Notes: generated by a model not told the origin, from the sequence alone. A DNA stretch of 18,894 nt from Candidatus Doudnabacteria bacterium (GCA_016198045.1 JACQJI010000022.1:1-18894); one strand, 5' to 3'. Shown: positions 1 through 6,969, counted from the first letter of the stretch. Program-made: numbers and translations.

Positions 1-19
1 GTTAATACTAAGTATTAAC
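1..19. repeat. Perfect AT-rich palindrome at window edge
   Basis: The first 19 bases form a perfect palindrome: nine-base arms (GTTAATACT and AGTATTAAC) around one central A. It lies 45 nt past the stop of the last minus-strand gene. The stretch between holds only short AT-rich direct repeats (AACTATC). It may be a protein-binding site or part of a terminator cut by the window edge; I cannot decide. Confidence 0.4.
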
Positions 20-64
20 AGTGTATTATGGTTTAAAAATTAAGTCAAACACTACTATTAACTA

Positions 65-1108
65 TTATCTATCAACTATCAACTTCCGGACAATCCCTTT
101 ATTTGCGTCCACCTCGACCAAATCCCCGTCTTTGAAAACTTTTGTGGCGAATTTGGTGCCGATGACGCAAGGAATTTTAAATTCTCGCGATATGATTGCC
201 GCATGACAAGTCAGCCCGCCTTCGTCAGTGACGATAGCAACTACGTGCTTAAGAAACTGGACAAACGACGGAGTAGTCATGGTTGTAACTAGAACGAATT
301 TATCTTTCGTTTGAAAATCCTTGGGATCCAATACCACTTTGACTTTTCCTTGAACCAACCCAAGATAAGCAGCTTGTCCCCTAACCTCGTTTTTTGCTTC
401 GACTTTCTCATATAAATACCTGGACAGGTATGCTTTTGCCTTATAGCCGGTTAAAACTTGATGGCGATTCTTATCTGAAAGAAGTACCATTGGTTCAACG
501 TGACTGGATGTCTTATCCCGAAATTGCTCAAAGTCTCCTTGCCTGATGCCTTGGTAAAACTCGGAGACGGTCAAGGATTTAATCAGCTTAACCGGCACTC
601 GGTGCTGCTTGGCTACCTCAACCAAAAGCTTTGCTAAAATTTCTTTTATTTTGAGCCACTCTTCTTTAAACCAAAGACGGCTGCCGGAAGCTTGATTGAT
701 GAAAGCCGTAGGCAAACCCTTCTTATATCCCAGTATCCTCGTTGTCACGCGATAAGTTATGAGATCTTGATACGCTTCAAATGCCTGCTCGAAGTCGGAC
801 ACAGAAAAACGCTTTGATTTAATTTTTCTCAGCAAATGATTCATTTCCCGCCGGGTTTTGACAACAACGGTCTGTAACCTGCCCAAAACTTTTTTCGCTT
901 TTCTTAAATCTTTGGATAAAATCTTAATCTGTTTTTCGATCTCGTTCGCCGGCGAATAACCCGAGACTACTCCATTTTGAAAAACCGCCAAGTACTCCGA
1001 ATATCCCTGGCCAATGAATTTATCCAAGTGATGGATGTCACTCAATCCAATCAAAGTTTGATTGAGTAAATAGTCGGGCCTTGTTACATTCAACCGCCAT
1101 TTACGCAT
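65..1108 (-). CDS. PEP-utilising enzyme, mobile (phosphohistidine) domain protein
   Basis: 347 aa. The C-terminal 90 residues or so match the swivelling phosphohistidine domain of PEP synthase and pyruvate phosphate dikinase: TDEGGLTCHAAIISREF followed by KIPCVIGT holds the catalytic His, and GDLVEVDANKGIV closes the domain. The N-terminal 250 residues are basic and helical. I see neither an ATP-grasp domain nor the TIM-barrel PEP domain of full-length PEP synthase (about 800 aa), so this cannot be a complete PEP synthase. It may be a phospho-carrier half that works with a separate ATP-grasp protein, as in rifampicin phosphotransferase-like or dikinase-like systems; the substrate is unknown. 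It starts 4 nt after the EamA transporter stop codon, so both are probably transcribed together. No SD is visible at ATG 1108. The domain is clear; the function is not. Confidence 0.75.
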   Translation of the reverse strand: MRKWRLNVTRPDYLLNQTLIGLSDIHHLDKFIGQGYSEYLAVFQNGVVSGYSPANEIEKQIKILSKDLRKAKKVLGRLQTVVVKTRREMNHLLRKIKSKRFSVSDFEQAFEAYQDLITYRVTTRILGYKKGLPTAFINQASGSRLWFKEEWLKIKEILAKLLVEVAKQHRVPVKLIKSLTVSEFYQGIRQGDFEQFRDKTSSHVEPMVLLSDKNRHQVLTGYKAKAYLSRYLYEKVEAKNEVRGQAAYLGLVQGKVKVVLDPKDFQTKDKFVLVTTMTTPSFVQFLKHVVAIVTDEGGLTCHAAIISREFKIPCVIGTKFATKVFKDGDLVEVDANKGIVRKLIVDR

Positions 1109-1112
1109 ATTG

Positions 1113-2048
1113 CTACAAATTCAGTATACCACTTTCAGCCACCTTTGTTTGTGTCTCTGCTTCGTTAACTTTTGTCAGGCCAATGATTGAAATAGCCAAA
1201 ATAAAGCCGCCAAGGATTTGACCGATTTCGAGCTTGGCGTCCAGAAAAATCCAGTTGACCACGACTGCCGAGAATGGGAAAGCCAGCTCGCCAATCGTGG
1301 CAATGCTGGCTTTGGTAAACCGCAGGCCGCGGTAGTATATAAATAGCGAAACAAACCCGGCTAGTACGGCGATGATCAAGACATAGAGCCAGTCTTTCTG
1401 AGACGCTCCCTTAAGCTGACTGAGAGTGCCGTAATATAAATTTAGGAACAATAAGAATAATAGGGCCGATAAGAAGCGCACTGCTGTCATGGCTTGGAAA
1501 CTGATTTTTTGCAGGACTAAGCGGCCAAATACGGTTGAGCCGCCCCAGAAGAATGCGGCGAGCAGCGCAAATACTACCCCAAGCGTACCGCCAGTAAAAG
1601 CAAGGCCAGTGATTGTCAATTCTGGGAAAGTAACCAAATAAGCCCCAAAGATCCCGACGACCGCCCAAAGCCAGAAATTTTTGGTTAAGCGCTCTTTAAG
1701 AATAAAAGCAGCGCCCAAGATGGCGATGAACGGCTGGACCTTTTGCAAAAGGATGGCAACCGACGGATTGACGTACCGAAAGCTCTGCGTGAAAAACACA
1801 GTGGCAAGCGCCGAACCGCCCAGACCAATGAAAGCCACTGCCAGCCATTCTTTCCAGGAAAGATTTTTGAGCTCTTTGAGATACTTGAACAAAAACACCA
1901 GGACCAAAAACGCGATGGTGATGTGCTCCATCAGAACGATCGTGGTCGAAGAAAGATCAGCTGTTAAAAATTTCCGAAACGGCGCATCCACTGCCCAAAG
2001 CAGGGCGGCGATGACTACAAGCCATGGACCGAGTTTATAATCGTTCAT
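1113..2048 (-). CDS. EamA/DMT-family transporter, probable riboflavin importer
   Basis: 311 aa from the ATG at 2048. An in-frame ATG at 2081 is rejected because it lies upstream of a terminator hairpin in the riboswitch leader. The protein is almost entirely hydrophobic, with about ten membrane segments in two tandem EamA repeats: the first ends near the FTQSFRYVNPSVAILLQKVQP stretch, the second carries the parallel YYRGLRFTKASIATIGELAFP. It therefore sits in the cytoplasmic membrane and moves a small metabolite. The family alone does not give the substrate. The FMN riboswitch directly upstream, and the FMN/FAD-forming gene before that, point to riboflavin uptake, as predicted for the FMN-riboswitch-linked DMT transporter ImpX and for RibN. 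Substrate is inference; family is secure. Confidence 0.85.
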   Translation of the reverse strand: MNDYKLGPWLVVIAALLWAVDAPFRKFLTADLSSTTIVLMEHITIAFLVLVFLFKYLKELKNLSWKEWLAVAFIGLGGSALATVFFTQSFRYVNPSVAILLQKVQPFIAILGAAFILKERLTKNFWLWAVVGIFGAYLVTFPELTITGLAFTGGTLGVVFALLAAFFWGGSTVFGRLVLQKISFQAMTAVRFLSALLFLLFLNLYYGTLSQLKGASQKDWLYVLIIAVLAGFVSLFIYYRGLRFTKASIATIGELAFPFSAVVVNWIFLDAKLEIGQILGGFILAISIIGLTKVNEAETQTKVAESGILNL

Positions 2049-2056
2049 AAATAAAA

Positions 2057-2073
2057 GCCCTTTCACCCAGGGC
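2057..2073 (-). terminator. Terminator hairpin of the FMN riboswitch expression platform
   Basis: On the minus strand GCCCT and AGGGC pair around a 7-nt loop and are followed by TTTTATTT, then the ATG of the transporter gene 8-9 nt later. Lying between the FMN aptamer and the start codon, it fits a ligand-controlled terminator. It also leaves almost no room for an SD, so translation may start without one. Confidence 0.7.
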
Positions 2074-2086
2074 ATATGCAAAAATA

Positions 2087-2225
2087 CATCTTCTTTCGTC
2101 CGGACTATCTACTCCGACTGAAACGTCGGAGTAACCGTCGCTCCCTGAATTCCACAGGGTCGTGCCCATTTAAAGGGCTCGCGGAGTGTACCGCCGGTGG
2201 GGACTTGCACCCCGCCCTGAAGACA
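2087..2225 (-). promoter_or_regulatory. FMN riboswitch (RFN element)
   Basis: Read on the minus strand, the segment has the conserved RFN blocks in order: CTTCAGGGCGGGGTG, CCCCACCGGCGGT, CCGCGAGCCC, a short variable stem, GACCCTG, a TTCAGGGAGCGACGGT block, a variable stem-loop (ACTCCGAC/GTCGGAGT), AGTCCGGACGAAAGAAG. The outer P1 stem closes through TCTTC/GAAGA. The aptamer starts directly after the stop codon of the FAD synthase/riboflavin kinase gene and precedes the EamA transporter, so FMN should repress transporter expression. Confidence 0.95.
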
Positions 2226-3128
2226 TTAATTGCTTTGATTATAACTGGAGAAAAACTGGCGCGCAACTAATTCATCGTTCTTCATTTGCTCGACCAGTTC
2301 TTCCTTGGAAAGAAATTTCTCATTCTCGCGGATCTTTTTGATGACTTCAACCTCAAGCTCACAACCATAAATTTCGTGATTGAAATCTAGAATATGCACC
2401 TCAACCAGCTTTCTGGTTTCGTTGAAGGTTTCGGCTTTACCGATAAAAATCAGCGACGGCAGACCCCCCCTCATCCCCCCCTTTAAAGGGGGGGAAACAG
2501 GGGGGGTAAATAAATGCTTTCGTGGCAGAAGCTTGCGCAAAAACAGCGGCGGGAGCATCCCGCCTTCAATTTTATTCACAAGGCCAAGATAAATACCTTC
2601 GTCAAGGTTGGTTTTGGTATCTAAGTTTGCTGTTGGATAACCAAGCCGTCTGCCTCTACCTAAATGTCTGGCTACTTCTCCAGACACTACAATACGACGT
2701 AGTATTGAAGTGTGATATCGATCATGTTTATATGGTTCTAACCGAACAACCTTGGAAATCTTTTTCAACTCAGTTATTTTAACGTAGGGATTCTGATCGT
2801 AGCCAAGCGCTATGATGTCTGGCTTCTCTTTTTTTATATGCGGCCAGGGGTTTTTCAGGCCGCCCAAAACCACTTTGTTTACAAATTTTAATTTCTTGAT
2901 TATGGCAGTTCTTTGTCTTTCGTTCTGTGAAGCTTTATAACCTTTGAACTTTCTAACATTCACGTCTCGTGCGACTGAAACCACCAAATAATCCCCCAGT
3001 CTTCTGGCCTGCCTCAAAAAACTTATATGTCCGGGGTGTAACAGATCAAACACGCCAAATACCATGACCCGTGTAGTAGAAGACTTCGTCTTCACTACAG
3101 GGCTACGCTTATGCTTCGCTTTTTTCAT
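2226..3128 (-). CDS. RibL-like FAD synthase fused to riboflavin kinase
   Basis: 300 aa from ATG 3128; the upstream in-frame extension would run through tRNA-Pro and is rejected. Residues about 20-140 form a cytidylyltransferase-like domain with HPGH at 31-34 and SVARDVNVRKFKG, closest in pattern to archaeal RibL-type FAD synthase rather than the bacterial RibF N-domain. Residues about 143-300 form a riboflavin kinase domain: SGEVARHLGRGRRLGYPTAN with PTAN at 165-168, EGIYLGLV, VEVHILDF. The pair would convert riboflavin to FMN and FMN to FAD in the cytoplasm. The kinase domain holds an insert at about residues 188-225 derived from palindromic repeats. There is no SD; the gene starts 12 nt after the CCA end of tRNA-Pro and ends at the FMN riboswitch. 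The adenylyl- rather than cytidylyltransferase role is inferred from the fusion and context. Confidence 0.85.
   Translation of the reverse strand: MKKAKHKRSPVVKTKSSTTRVMVFGVFDLLHPGHISFLRQARRLGDYLVVSVARDVNVRKFKGYKASQNERQRTAIIKKLKFVNKVVLGGLKNPWPHIKKEKPDIIALGYDQNPYVKITELKKISKVVRLEPYKHDRYHTSILRRIVVSGEVARHLGRGRRLGYPTANLDTKTNLDEGIYLGLVNKIEGGMLPPLFLRKLLPRKHLFTPPVSPPLKGGMRGGLPSLIFIGKAETFNETRKLVEVHILDFNHEIYGCELEVEVIKKIRENEKFLSKEELVEQMKNDELVARQFFSSYNQSN
2464..2506. repeat. C-run/G-run palindrome inserted in the riboflavin kinase domain
   Basis: Seven C, TCAT, seven C, TTTAAA, seven G, a short spacer and seven G form an imperfect palindrome centred on TTTAAA. It is read in frame as TPPVSPPLKGGMRGG. I recall this kind of sequence as a dispersed repeat in many bacterial genomes, but copy number here cannot be checked. 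A second small palindrome (GGCGGGA, GCA, TCCCGCC; 2548-2564) lies in the same insert. Confidence 0.75.
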
Positions 3129-3140
3129 AGAAATTTTTTT

Positions 3141-3214
3141 TGGTCGGGCCAGGCGGAATTGAACCGCCGCTATACCCACCCCAAGGGTACGTACTGCCGT
3201 TATACTATGGCCCG
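3141..3214 (-). tRNA. tRNA-Pro(GGG)
   Basis: 74 nt including encoded CCA. Acceptor stem CGGGCCA/TGGCCCG, D stem GTAT/GTAC, anticodon stem TACCC/GGGTA with loop TTGGGGT (anticodon GGG), T arm GGCGG-TTCAATT-CCGCC, discriminator A and then CCA. It starts about 14 nt after a TATAAT box and ends 12 nt before the FAD synthase/riboflavin kinase ATG, so the two should share one transcript. Confidence 0.95.
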
Positions 3215-3228
3215 ATTTCTGCCGATAT

Positions 3229-3257
3229 ATTATAAAGTCTAGCCGAGACTTTGTCTA
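3229..3257 (-). promoter_or_regulatory. Promoter for tRNA-Pro and the flavin genes
   Basis: TAGACA and TATAAT are separated by 17 nt on the minus strand, with the -10 box 14 nt before the tRNA 5' end. The -35 box lies inside the last codons of the PEP carboxylase gene. This is inferred from consensus match and position only. Confidence 0.6.
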
Positions 3258-4717
3258 AGCCTGCCCGATTGCTTGATCAGCTCGTGGACTAAAGATTTGT
3301 TCCGCTTGTGTTTCCAAATTTCGGCAGCCAGCTTCCGGTGCTTTATTTCCTTTGCTGTCCTCGGCCCGAGCTTGAGGCCCAAATGAGTTTCAGCCAACTT
3401 AACGTCTTGCAGGACTTGGCGCCATCTCGCATTTGATTTGGACAATTGTTTCAGGTTTTTCATGTTCAGAAACTTCCCTGCCTGCTCCAAATCCTGCTTA
3501 AAATATACATAATGCCTTTGTAAAAGCTCAAATTCTTTTTGACTCAAATCCCGCAATACCCGACCGACACCAATAAACTCCGGTGGAACTCCTATGGAAT
3601 AAAAAGATCCGGTAAAAGTGATCGCCCGAGGCAAGTTGATGCTGCCAAGCTTCCGGCCATAGGAGAGCAATCCGATGTGCAGTCGCCTTTCCCGCCTTCT
3701 GGGAAACGCCGCAAAAAGGTAATTCAGATCACCCACAATCTTAGTTAGCGTGGCCTGATAACTCGCCTCGAACCGTCGGATAATTTTTTTAAGCGTTTTC
3801 CTCTCAGCTGGGCCAATCTGGCGAGCATTGGCCTGCGGCAGACGATGAGCCAGCCTAATGGCAGCAGCTGCCTCTGGCTTTGGATAATCGTATCTAAAGC
3901 CAGATTGGACGGTGGCTGTACAAACGCCCTGATATTCGGTGAAAAATTTCCTGATGCTGCGCGGGTTAAAGCCGCCGCGGAAAGGCAGTGAGCCCACGCC
4001 GATAATCGGATAAATTTTTAGTTTATGCTTGACCGAAAATTCGGCAAGATCCGAAAGCATAATTTTGTTGGCCAGGACATTCGCGACCATTCCGGACATC
4101 ATGGCCGGGTCGCTGCGGGCGATAAACACTCTCAAGTAATCGGGCTGGCGGCCAAAAAATCTTTCATGCAGTGTCAAATACCGCCTCAATAGATCGAGGC
4201 TGCGCACCTGATCGCTGACTCCTTCTAGTAGCGGAATCACACGCAGGTAGTCGGAATTCAACTTGTGGTTAAAAGTTCGGGTTTTAAATTTGGCAAATTC
4301 GCGAAACGCCTTTTGGATGAATATCAGCTGCTCGGCCTTTTCGGTCATGGGAAGTATGACTTCAAACAGCGGTGGGGTGTGCAGTTTCAAATCCCGGGCA
4401 AAATCCTCGCTGGTCAAAATCACCAGCAGTGAACGGATCAGGCTGTATCCTTTTTCCTGCCAGATGTTGGGAATGCGAAAGGTGAGAAACTTGTCTTTTC
4501 CAAGCTGTTGTTTTTTGAAGTACTGATTGTGGTTGTGCAAAAACCGATCCACCACCGCTTCATCCGTAAATTTTCCCTCCCAATCCCACATAAACTCATC
4601 TACGTTCAGGTTCTTGAGGCACTCAACCGCCTCGCCAATTTCATCAGCGGAACTGACAAAGCCGCCGGAAGCGTTGTCCGGATGCTGGGTGGCCATAGTT
4701 CGGGGTATTTTTCTCAT
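3239..4717 (-). CDS. ppcA: Phosphoenolpyruvate carboxylase, archaeal type
   Basis: 492 aa, the usual length of the archaeal-type enzyme (about 480-540) and about half that of classical bacterial PEP carboxylase. The N-terminus MRKIPRTMATQHPDN is the family signature; TFTGSFYSIGVPPEFIGVGR (residues about 370-390) is the conserved C-terminal block. It carboxylates PEP with bicarbonate to give oxaloacetate and phosphate in the cytoplasm. Its ATG overlaps the stop of the upstream aminotransferase gene by 4 nt (ATGA), so translation is probably coupled and oxaloacetate would go to aspartate. This type is common in archaea and known from only scattered bacteria. The ORF is intact and begins at the signature Met. 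Confidence 0.95.
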   Translation of the reverse strand: MRKIPRTMATQHPDNASGGFVSSADEIGEAVECLKNLNVDEFMWDWEGKFTDEAVVDRFLHNHNQYFKKQQLGKDKFLTFRIPNIWQEKGYSLIRSLLVILTSEDFARDLKLHTPPLFEVILPMTEKAEQLIFIQKAFREFAKFKTRTFNHKLNSDYLRVIPLLEGVSDQVRSLDLLRRYLTLHERFFGRQPDYLRVFIARSDPAMMSGMVANVLANKIMLSDLAEFSVKHKLKIYPIIGVGSLPFRGGFNPRSIRKFFTEYQGVCTATVQSGFRYDYPKPEAAAAIRLAHRLPQANARQIGPAERKTLKKIIRRFEASYQATLTKIVGDLNYLFAAFPRRRERRLHIGLLSYGRKLGSINLPRAITFTGSFYSIGVPPEFIGVGRVLRDLSQKEFELLQRHYVYFKQDLEQAGKFLNMKNLKQLSKSNARWRQVLQDVKLAETHLGLKLGPRTAKEIKHRKLAAEIWKHKRNKSLVHELIKQSGRLRQSLG

Positions 4718-5859
4718 GATTTTGACTGCTCACAAAATTTTTTTAAAATCTTTAACCCTTCAACCAAATCGCTGTTTGACGCGGCAAAAGACAGCCGCAC
4801 AAACCCCGGCTTGCCAAACGCCTCCCCTGGAACCAAAGCCAAGCCTGAGCGTAAAAGGTTTTGACAAAATCGCTCGGAATTTTTGGCAATCCTGGAAATA
4901 TCAATAAAAAAATAAAACGCGCCTGCAGGGATTCGAAAAGAAATGCCCCGAATTGTTCGCAGCATGCGAGTGACTAAATTTTTTCTTTTATTAAGGACCT
5001 TCACGAACTTATCAGCCTTGTCACGGCGCTTCAAAATTTCTATTGCCGCAAGCTGGGAAATAACTGAAGCGTTGCCGCTCATATGCGACTGGAAAGCGTT
5101 GATCGCATCAATGATTCTCTTGTCCGCCGCTACATACCCAATCCGCCAGCCAGTTAAAGCCTGGGACTTGGAAAAAGCGCTGATGAGAATCAAAAACTTT
5201 TTGTTGGATACGAATTTCGCTGGCGAGACATAACCTTTATCAAAATTGATTTTGGCATAGACATCGTCCGAAAGTACGTAAATTGATCTCTTGCTAAGCA
5301 GGGCTTGCAAATTTTGCAGAGCTTTCCTGGAAAACACGGTACCAGTAGGGTTATGCGGGCTATTGAAAATAACGGCTTTGGTTTTGGGAGTAATCTTTTT
5401 TTTGATCAGGCTAACGTCCAAATCAAATTCAGCAGTCAGAGGCACTAGCACTGGCTTTGCTCCGAGCAATAAAATCTGTTGGACGTGAGTGGGCCAGTAG
5501 GGTACAGGAATAATCACTTCATCACCCGGATTGAGAATTACCGACAAGCTTTCGTATAATCCTGACTTGCTGCCAGCGGTGACTGCCAAATTTTCCGGGC
5601 CAAATTTAATGCCATAGTCTTGAGTCACTTGCTTAGCCAGCATTTGGCGCAGCTTCCAAAACCCCAGGGTGGGAGTATATTTGTTGTTGATCAGTTGCTT
5701 ACTGACCGCTTTTCTAATGTACGCTGGGGTATCGAAATCAAGCTCGCCAGCCGTGAGGTTGATGATTTTTTTGCCACCAGCAGCCAAACTTTTGGCCAGG
5801 CTGTTTAATTTTACCGTGGGACTTTCGCTGATCAGGGGCAGTGTTCGGTTAAGTTTCAT
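4714..5859 (-). CDS. Aspartate aminotransferase-like PLP enzyme (class I/II)
   Basis: 381 aa, normal for a fold-type I aminotransferase. Visible motifs: PHNPTG at 168-173, LSDDVYAKINF with the pyridine-binding Asp and Tyr near 199-201, SAFSKSQALTGWRIGYV with the Schiff-base Lys at 231, and GFVRLSFA near the C-terminus carrying the substrate-carboxylate Arg. It probably transfers an amino group between glutamate and oxaloacetate. The aspartate assignment rests on the sequence type and on the 4-nt overlap with the PEP carboxylase gene, which makes oxaloacetate. An aromatic or broad-specificity aminotransferase cannot be excluded. No SD precedes ATG 5859; upstream is the GIY-YIG unit. Confidence 0.9.
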   Translation of the reverse strand: MKLNRTLPLISESPTVKLNSLAKSLAAGGKKIINLTAGELDFDTPAYIRKAVSKQLINNKYTPTLGFWKLRQMLAKQVTQDYGIKFGPENLAVTAGSKSGLYESLSVILNPGDEVIIPVPYWPTHVQQILLLGAKPVLVPLTAEFDLDVSLIKKKITPKTKAVIFNSPHNPTGTVFSRKALQNLQALLSKRSIYVLSDDVYAKINFDKGYVSPAKFVSNKKFLILISAFSKSQALTGWRIGYVAADKRIIDAINAFQSHMSGNASVISQLAAIEILKRRDKADKFVKVLNKRKNLVTRMLRTIRGISFRIPAGAFYFFIDISRIAKNSERFCQNLLRSGLALVPGEAFGKPGFVRLSFAASNSDLVEGLKILKKFCEQSKS

Positions 5860-5888
5860 AGCAAAAAATTAAGCCTAGCTAAGTATTC

Positions 5889-6219
5889 ATCCCCACACCA
5901 AACGAGTTTAAGAGTTAATAGATTTTCTAATTCTAAGCAAAAGCTGTCTTAAGGCGCGGGCGCGAAGTTTTAAATTATGTTCTCTATGTCTAGCTTCTTC
6001 TTCAGAAGCATACGCTTCATAGTATACCAGCTTAAAAGGACGACGGTTCTTAGTAGACGGAACCCGTCCTAGATTGTGTTTTGCAAATCTTGCTTTCAAA
6101 TCGTTACAAGATCCGATATACAACTCATTGTCTTTTAAACTCTTCAGAAAATAAACATAATGCATGATTATAGTTTAATCTAAATAAAAAAACAATAAAA
6201 CTCGTTATGGTGTGGGGAT
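5889..6219. mobile_element. Inverted-repeat-bounded unit carrying a GIY-YIG gene
   Basis: ATCCCCACACCA-AACGAGTTT at 5889 recurs inverted near 6197-6219 (read back as ATCCCCACACCATAACGAGTTT), 21 matches with one extra base. The arms frame a single GIY-YIG ORF, whose stop codon overlaps the left arm. I see no target-site duplication and no transposase, so mobility is inference. The right arm abuts the terminator of the small-ORF island. Confidence 0.5.
5908..6165 (-). CDS. GIY-YIG nuclease domain protein
   Basis: 85 aa, typical of the short stand-alone GIY-YIG proteins (YhbQ/UvrC-N-like, 80-100 aa). The motif pair appears as YVYFLKS and LYIGSCNDLKARFAKHN; the conserved Arg is in LKARF and the catalytic Glu candidate is in YYEAYASEEEARHREHNLK. 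It would cut DNA; the target is unknown. It has no SD and no partner gene. The inverted repeats around it suggest a selfish cassette rather than a host repair gene, but short GIY-YIG proteins of unknown role are also common in CPR genomes. Confidence 0.85.
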   Translation of the reverse strand: MHYVYFLKSLKDNELYIGSCNDLKARFAKHNLGRVPSTKNRRPFKLVYYEAYASEEEARHREHNLKLRARALRQLLLRIRKSINS

Positions 6220-6255
6220 AAAAAAGAGCCTGGGGAAGCGCTGTTGGCGCTTCCC
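6220..6255 (-). terminator. Intrinsic terminator ending the small-ORF island
   Basis: GGGAAGCGC/GCGCTTCCC, a 9-bp perfect stem with a 5-nt loop, is followed on the minus strand by CAGGC and TCTTTTTTA. It closes the last island transcript, 31 nt after the stop of the 66-aa ORF. Confidence 0.85.
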
Positions 6256-6286
6256 GAGGCAATGAGTGCTCCGTGTCGAGCAGTGA

Positions 6287-6487
6287 CTACGCGTCCCTGC
6301 GCGACTCGGTACGGGGTCTGAGCAGACCTGATTCGCGCAGTAACCGCTCGGCGCGATCATCCCACTTATTCTGTTCGAGTCGATCGCGAACAGGGCAACG
6401 CTCGAATGGCGCTGCCTGCTCTTCTCGAGCGTTGCATGCACAGACGCCATCCACGAAGCCATGAAATCCATCGGGTGTGGCGGCCAT
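6287..6487 (-). CDS. Small cysteine-containing protein of unknown function (66 aa)
   Basis: 66 aa from an ATG preceded by AAGGAGGG at 4-5 nt spacing, a strong SD; this start is chosen over in-frame starts further upstream. The first half has three Cys (16, 18, 31) within GVCACNAREEQ and ERCPVRDRL; the second half is charged and probably helical (KWDDRAERLLRESGLLRP). No signal peptide or membrane segment. I do not recognise a family. It is the last gene before the island terminator. Base composition is clearly more GC-rich than the housekeeping genes. Confidence 0.6.
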   Translation of the reverse strand: MAATPDGFHGFVDGVCACNAREEQAAPFERCPVRDRLEQNKWDDRAERLLRESGLLRPRTESRRDA

Positions 6488-6650
6488 TGTCCCTCCTTGG
6501 GTTCGATGCCGAAGTTCCGGACTTGTCCGCCGCCGTGGGCAAATCAACCAGGTCGCCCGTCATGCGGAACGACGGGCCGTGGCCGAGGCGCAACGTCTTA
6601 GAGAGCTTCGGGGGGCCACTCGGCCCGGGGTCTGACGGAATCTGTGTCAC
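6366..6650 (-). CDS. Uncertain small ORF, GTG start, overlaps the next gene
   Basis: Up to 94 aa from a GTG with AAGGAG six bases upstream. The first 50 residues are rich in Pro, Gly and Ser; the tail is basic and overlaps the 66-aa ORF (start 6487) by about 120 nt in another frame. Such overlap is unusual, so either the true gene was shortened by a frameshift, or only the initiation region is real. It resembles nothing I know. The good SD is the only positive evidence. Confidence 0.35.
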   Translation of the reverse strand: MTQIPSDPGPSGPPKLSKTLRLGHGPSFRMTGDLVDLPTAADKSGTSASNPRRDNGRHTRWISWLRGWRLCMQRSRRAGSAIRALPCSRSTRTE

Positions 6651-6681
6651 GACGCGCTCCTTGTTAAAGGGTTAGCTCCTT

Positions 6682-6730
6682 GCCGGTCTTCAGTAGTTGA
6701 AGCCGGCGCCTCTCGACTTCTTCAACCGGC
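6682..6730 (-). promoter_or_regulatory. Alternative hairpins between two small ORFs
   Basis: Three segments can pair in two exclusive ways on the minus strand: GTTGAAG with CTTCAAC, or GCCGGCTTCA with TGAAG-A-CCGGC (one bulge). The first segment contains the stop codon of the 61-aa ORF. No T-run follows, so it is not a terminator; it lies just before the AAGGAG of the next ORF and may couple their translation or be an RNA-processing site. Confidence 0.4.
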
Positions 6731-6907
6731 GTAGAACTCGTTCTTGTCCTCGTCCTCGTCGTCGGGACGATGCGGCTGCGGCCCAGGATCCTCACAGGTG
6801 TCTGACGGTGCTGAGCGCAACGCGGTGGGCACGGGCAACAAGAAGCTGACGCCCAATGCCTCTGCGGGATCCGTGACTTCTTCGCGGTCGAACGGACGAT
6901 TTGTCAC
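6722..6907 (-). CDS. Small acidic protein of unknown function (61 aa)
   Basis: 61 aa from a GTG start preceded by GGAGG; the frame extends further upstream but without an SD. The N-terminal half (DREEVTDPAEALGVSFLLPVP) may fold briefly; the C-terminal third is Pro-rich and then strongly acidic (RPDDEDEDKNEFYAG), probably disordered. One Cys at 38. Family not recognised. It is the first structural gene behind the attenuator at 7014-7098 and shares a 24-nt leader element with the 49-aa gene at 7597-7746. Confidence 0.6.
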   Translation of the reverse strand: MTNRPFDREEVTDPAEALGVSFLLPVPTALRSAPSDTCEDPGPQPHRPDDEDEDKNEFYAG

Positions 6908-6945
6908 TGGTTTCCTCCATGAAGTTGTGCTGTTGACGAGTTCTG

Positions 6946-6969
6946 TTCTGTGCTCGTTCCAAAATCCAC
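6946..6969 (-). promoter_or_regulatory. Leader element shared with 7768-7791
   Basis: Twenty of 24 positions match 7768-7791 (on plus: TTCTGnnCTCGTT, then nCAnAATCCAC). Both copies lie on the minus strand between the attenuator terminator and the SD of the first small gene of their units. This suggests unit duplication or a common regulatory or processing signal. Confidence 0.5.

Noticed and set aside
2049..2081. Upstream ATG at 2081 as start of the EamA gene
   Set aside because: It would place the riboswitch terminator hairpin inside the coding region; ATG 2048 directly after the T-run fits the N-terminus better.
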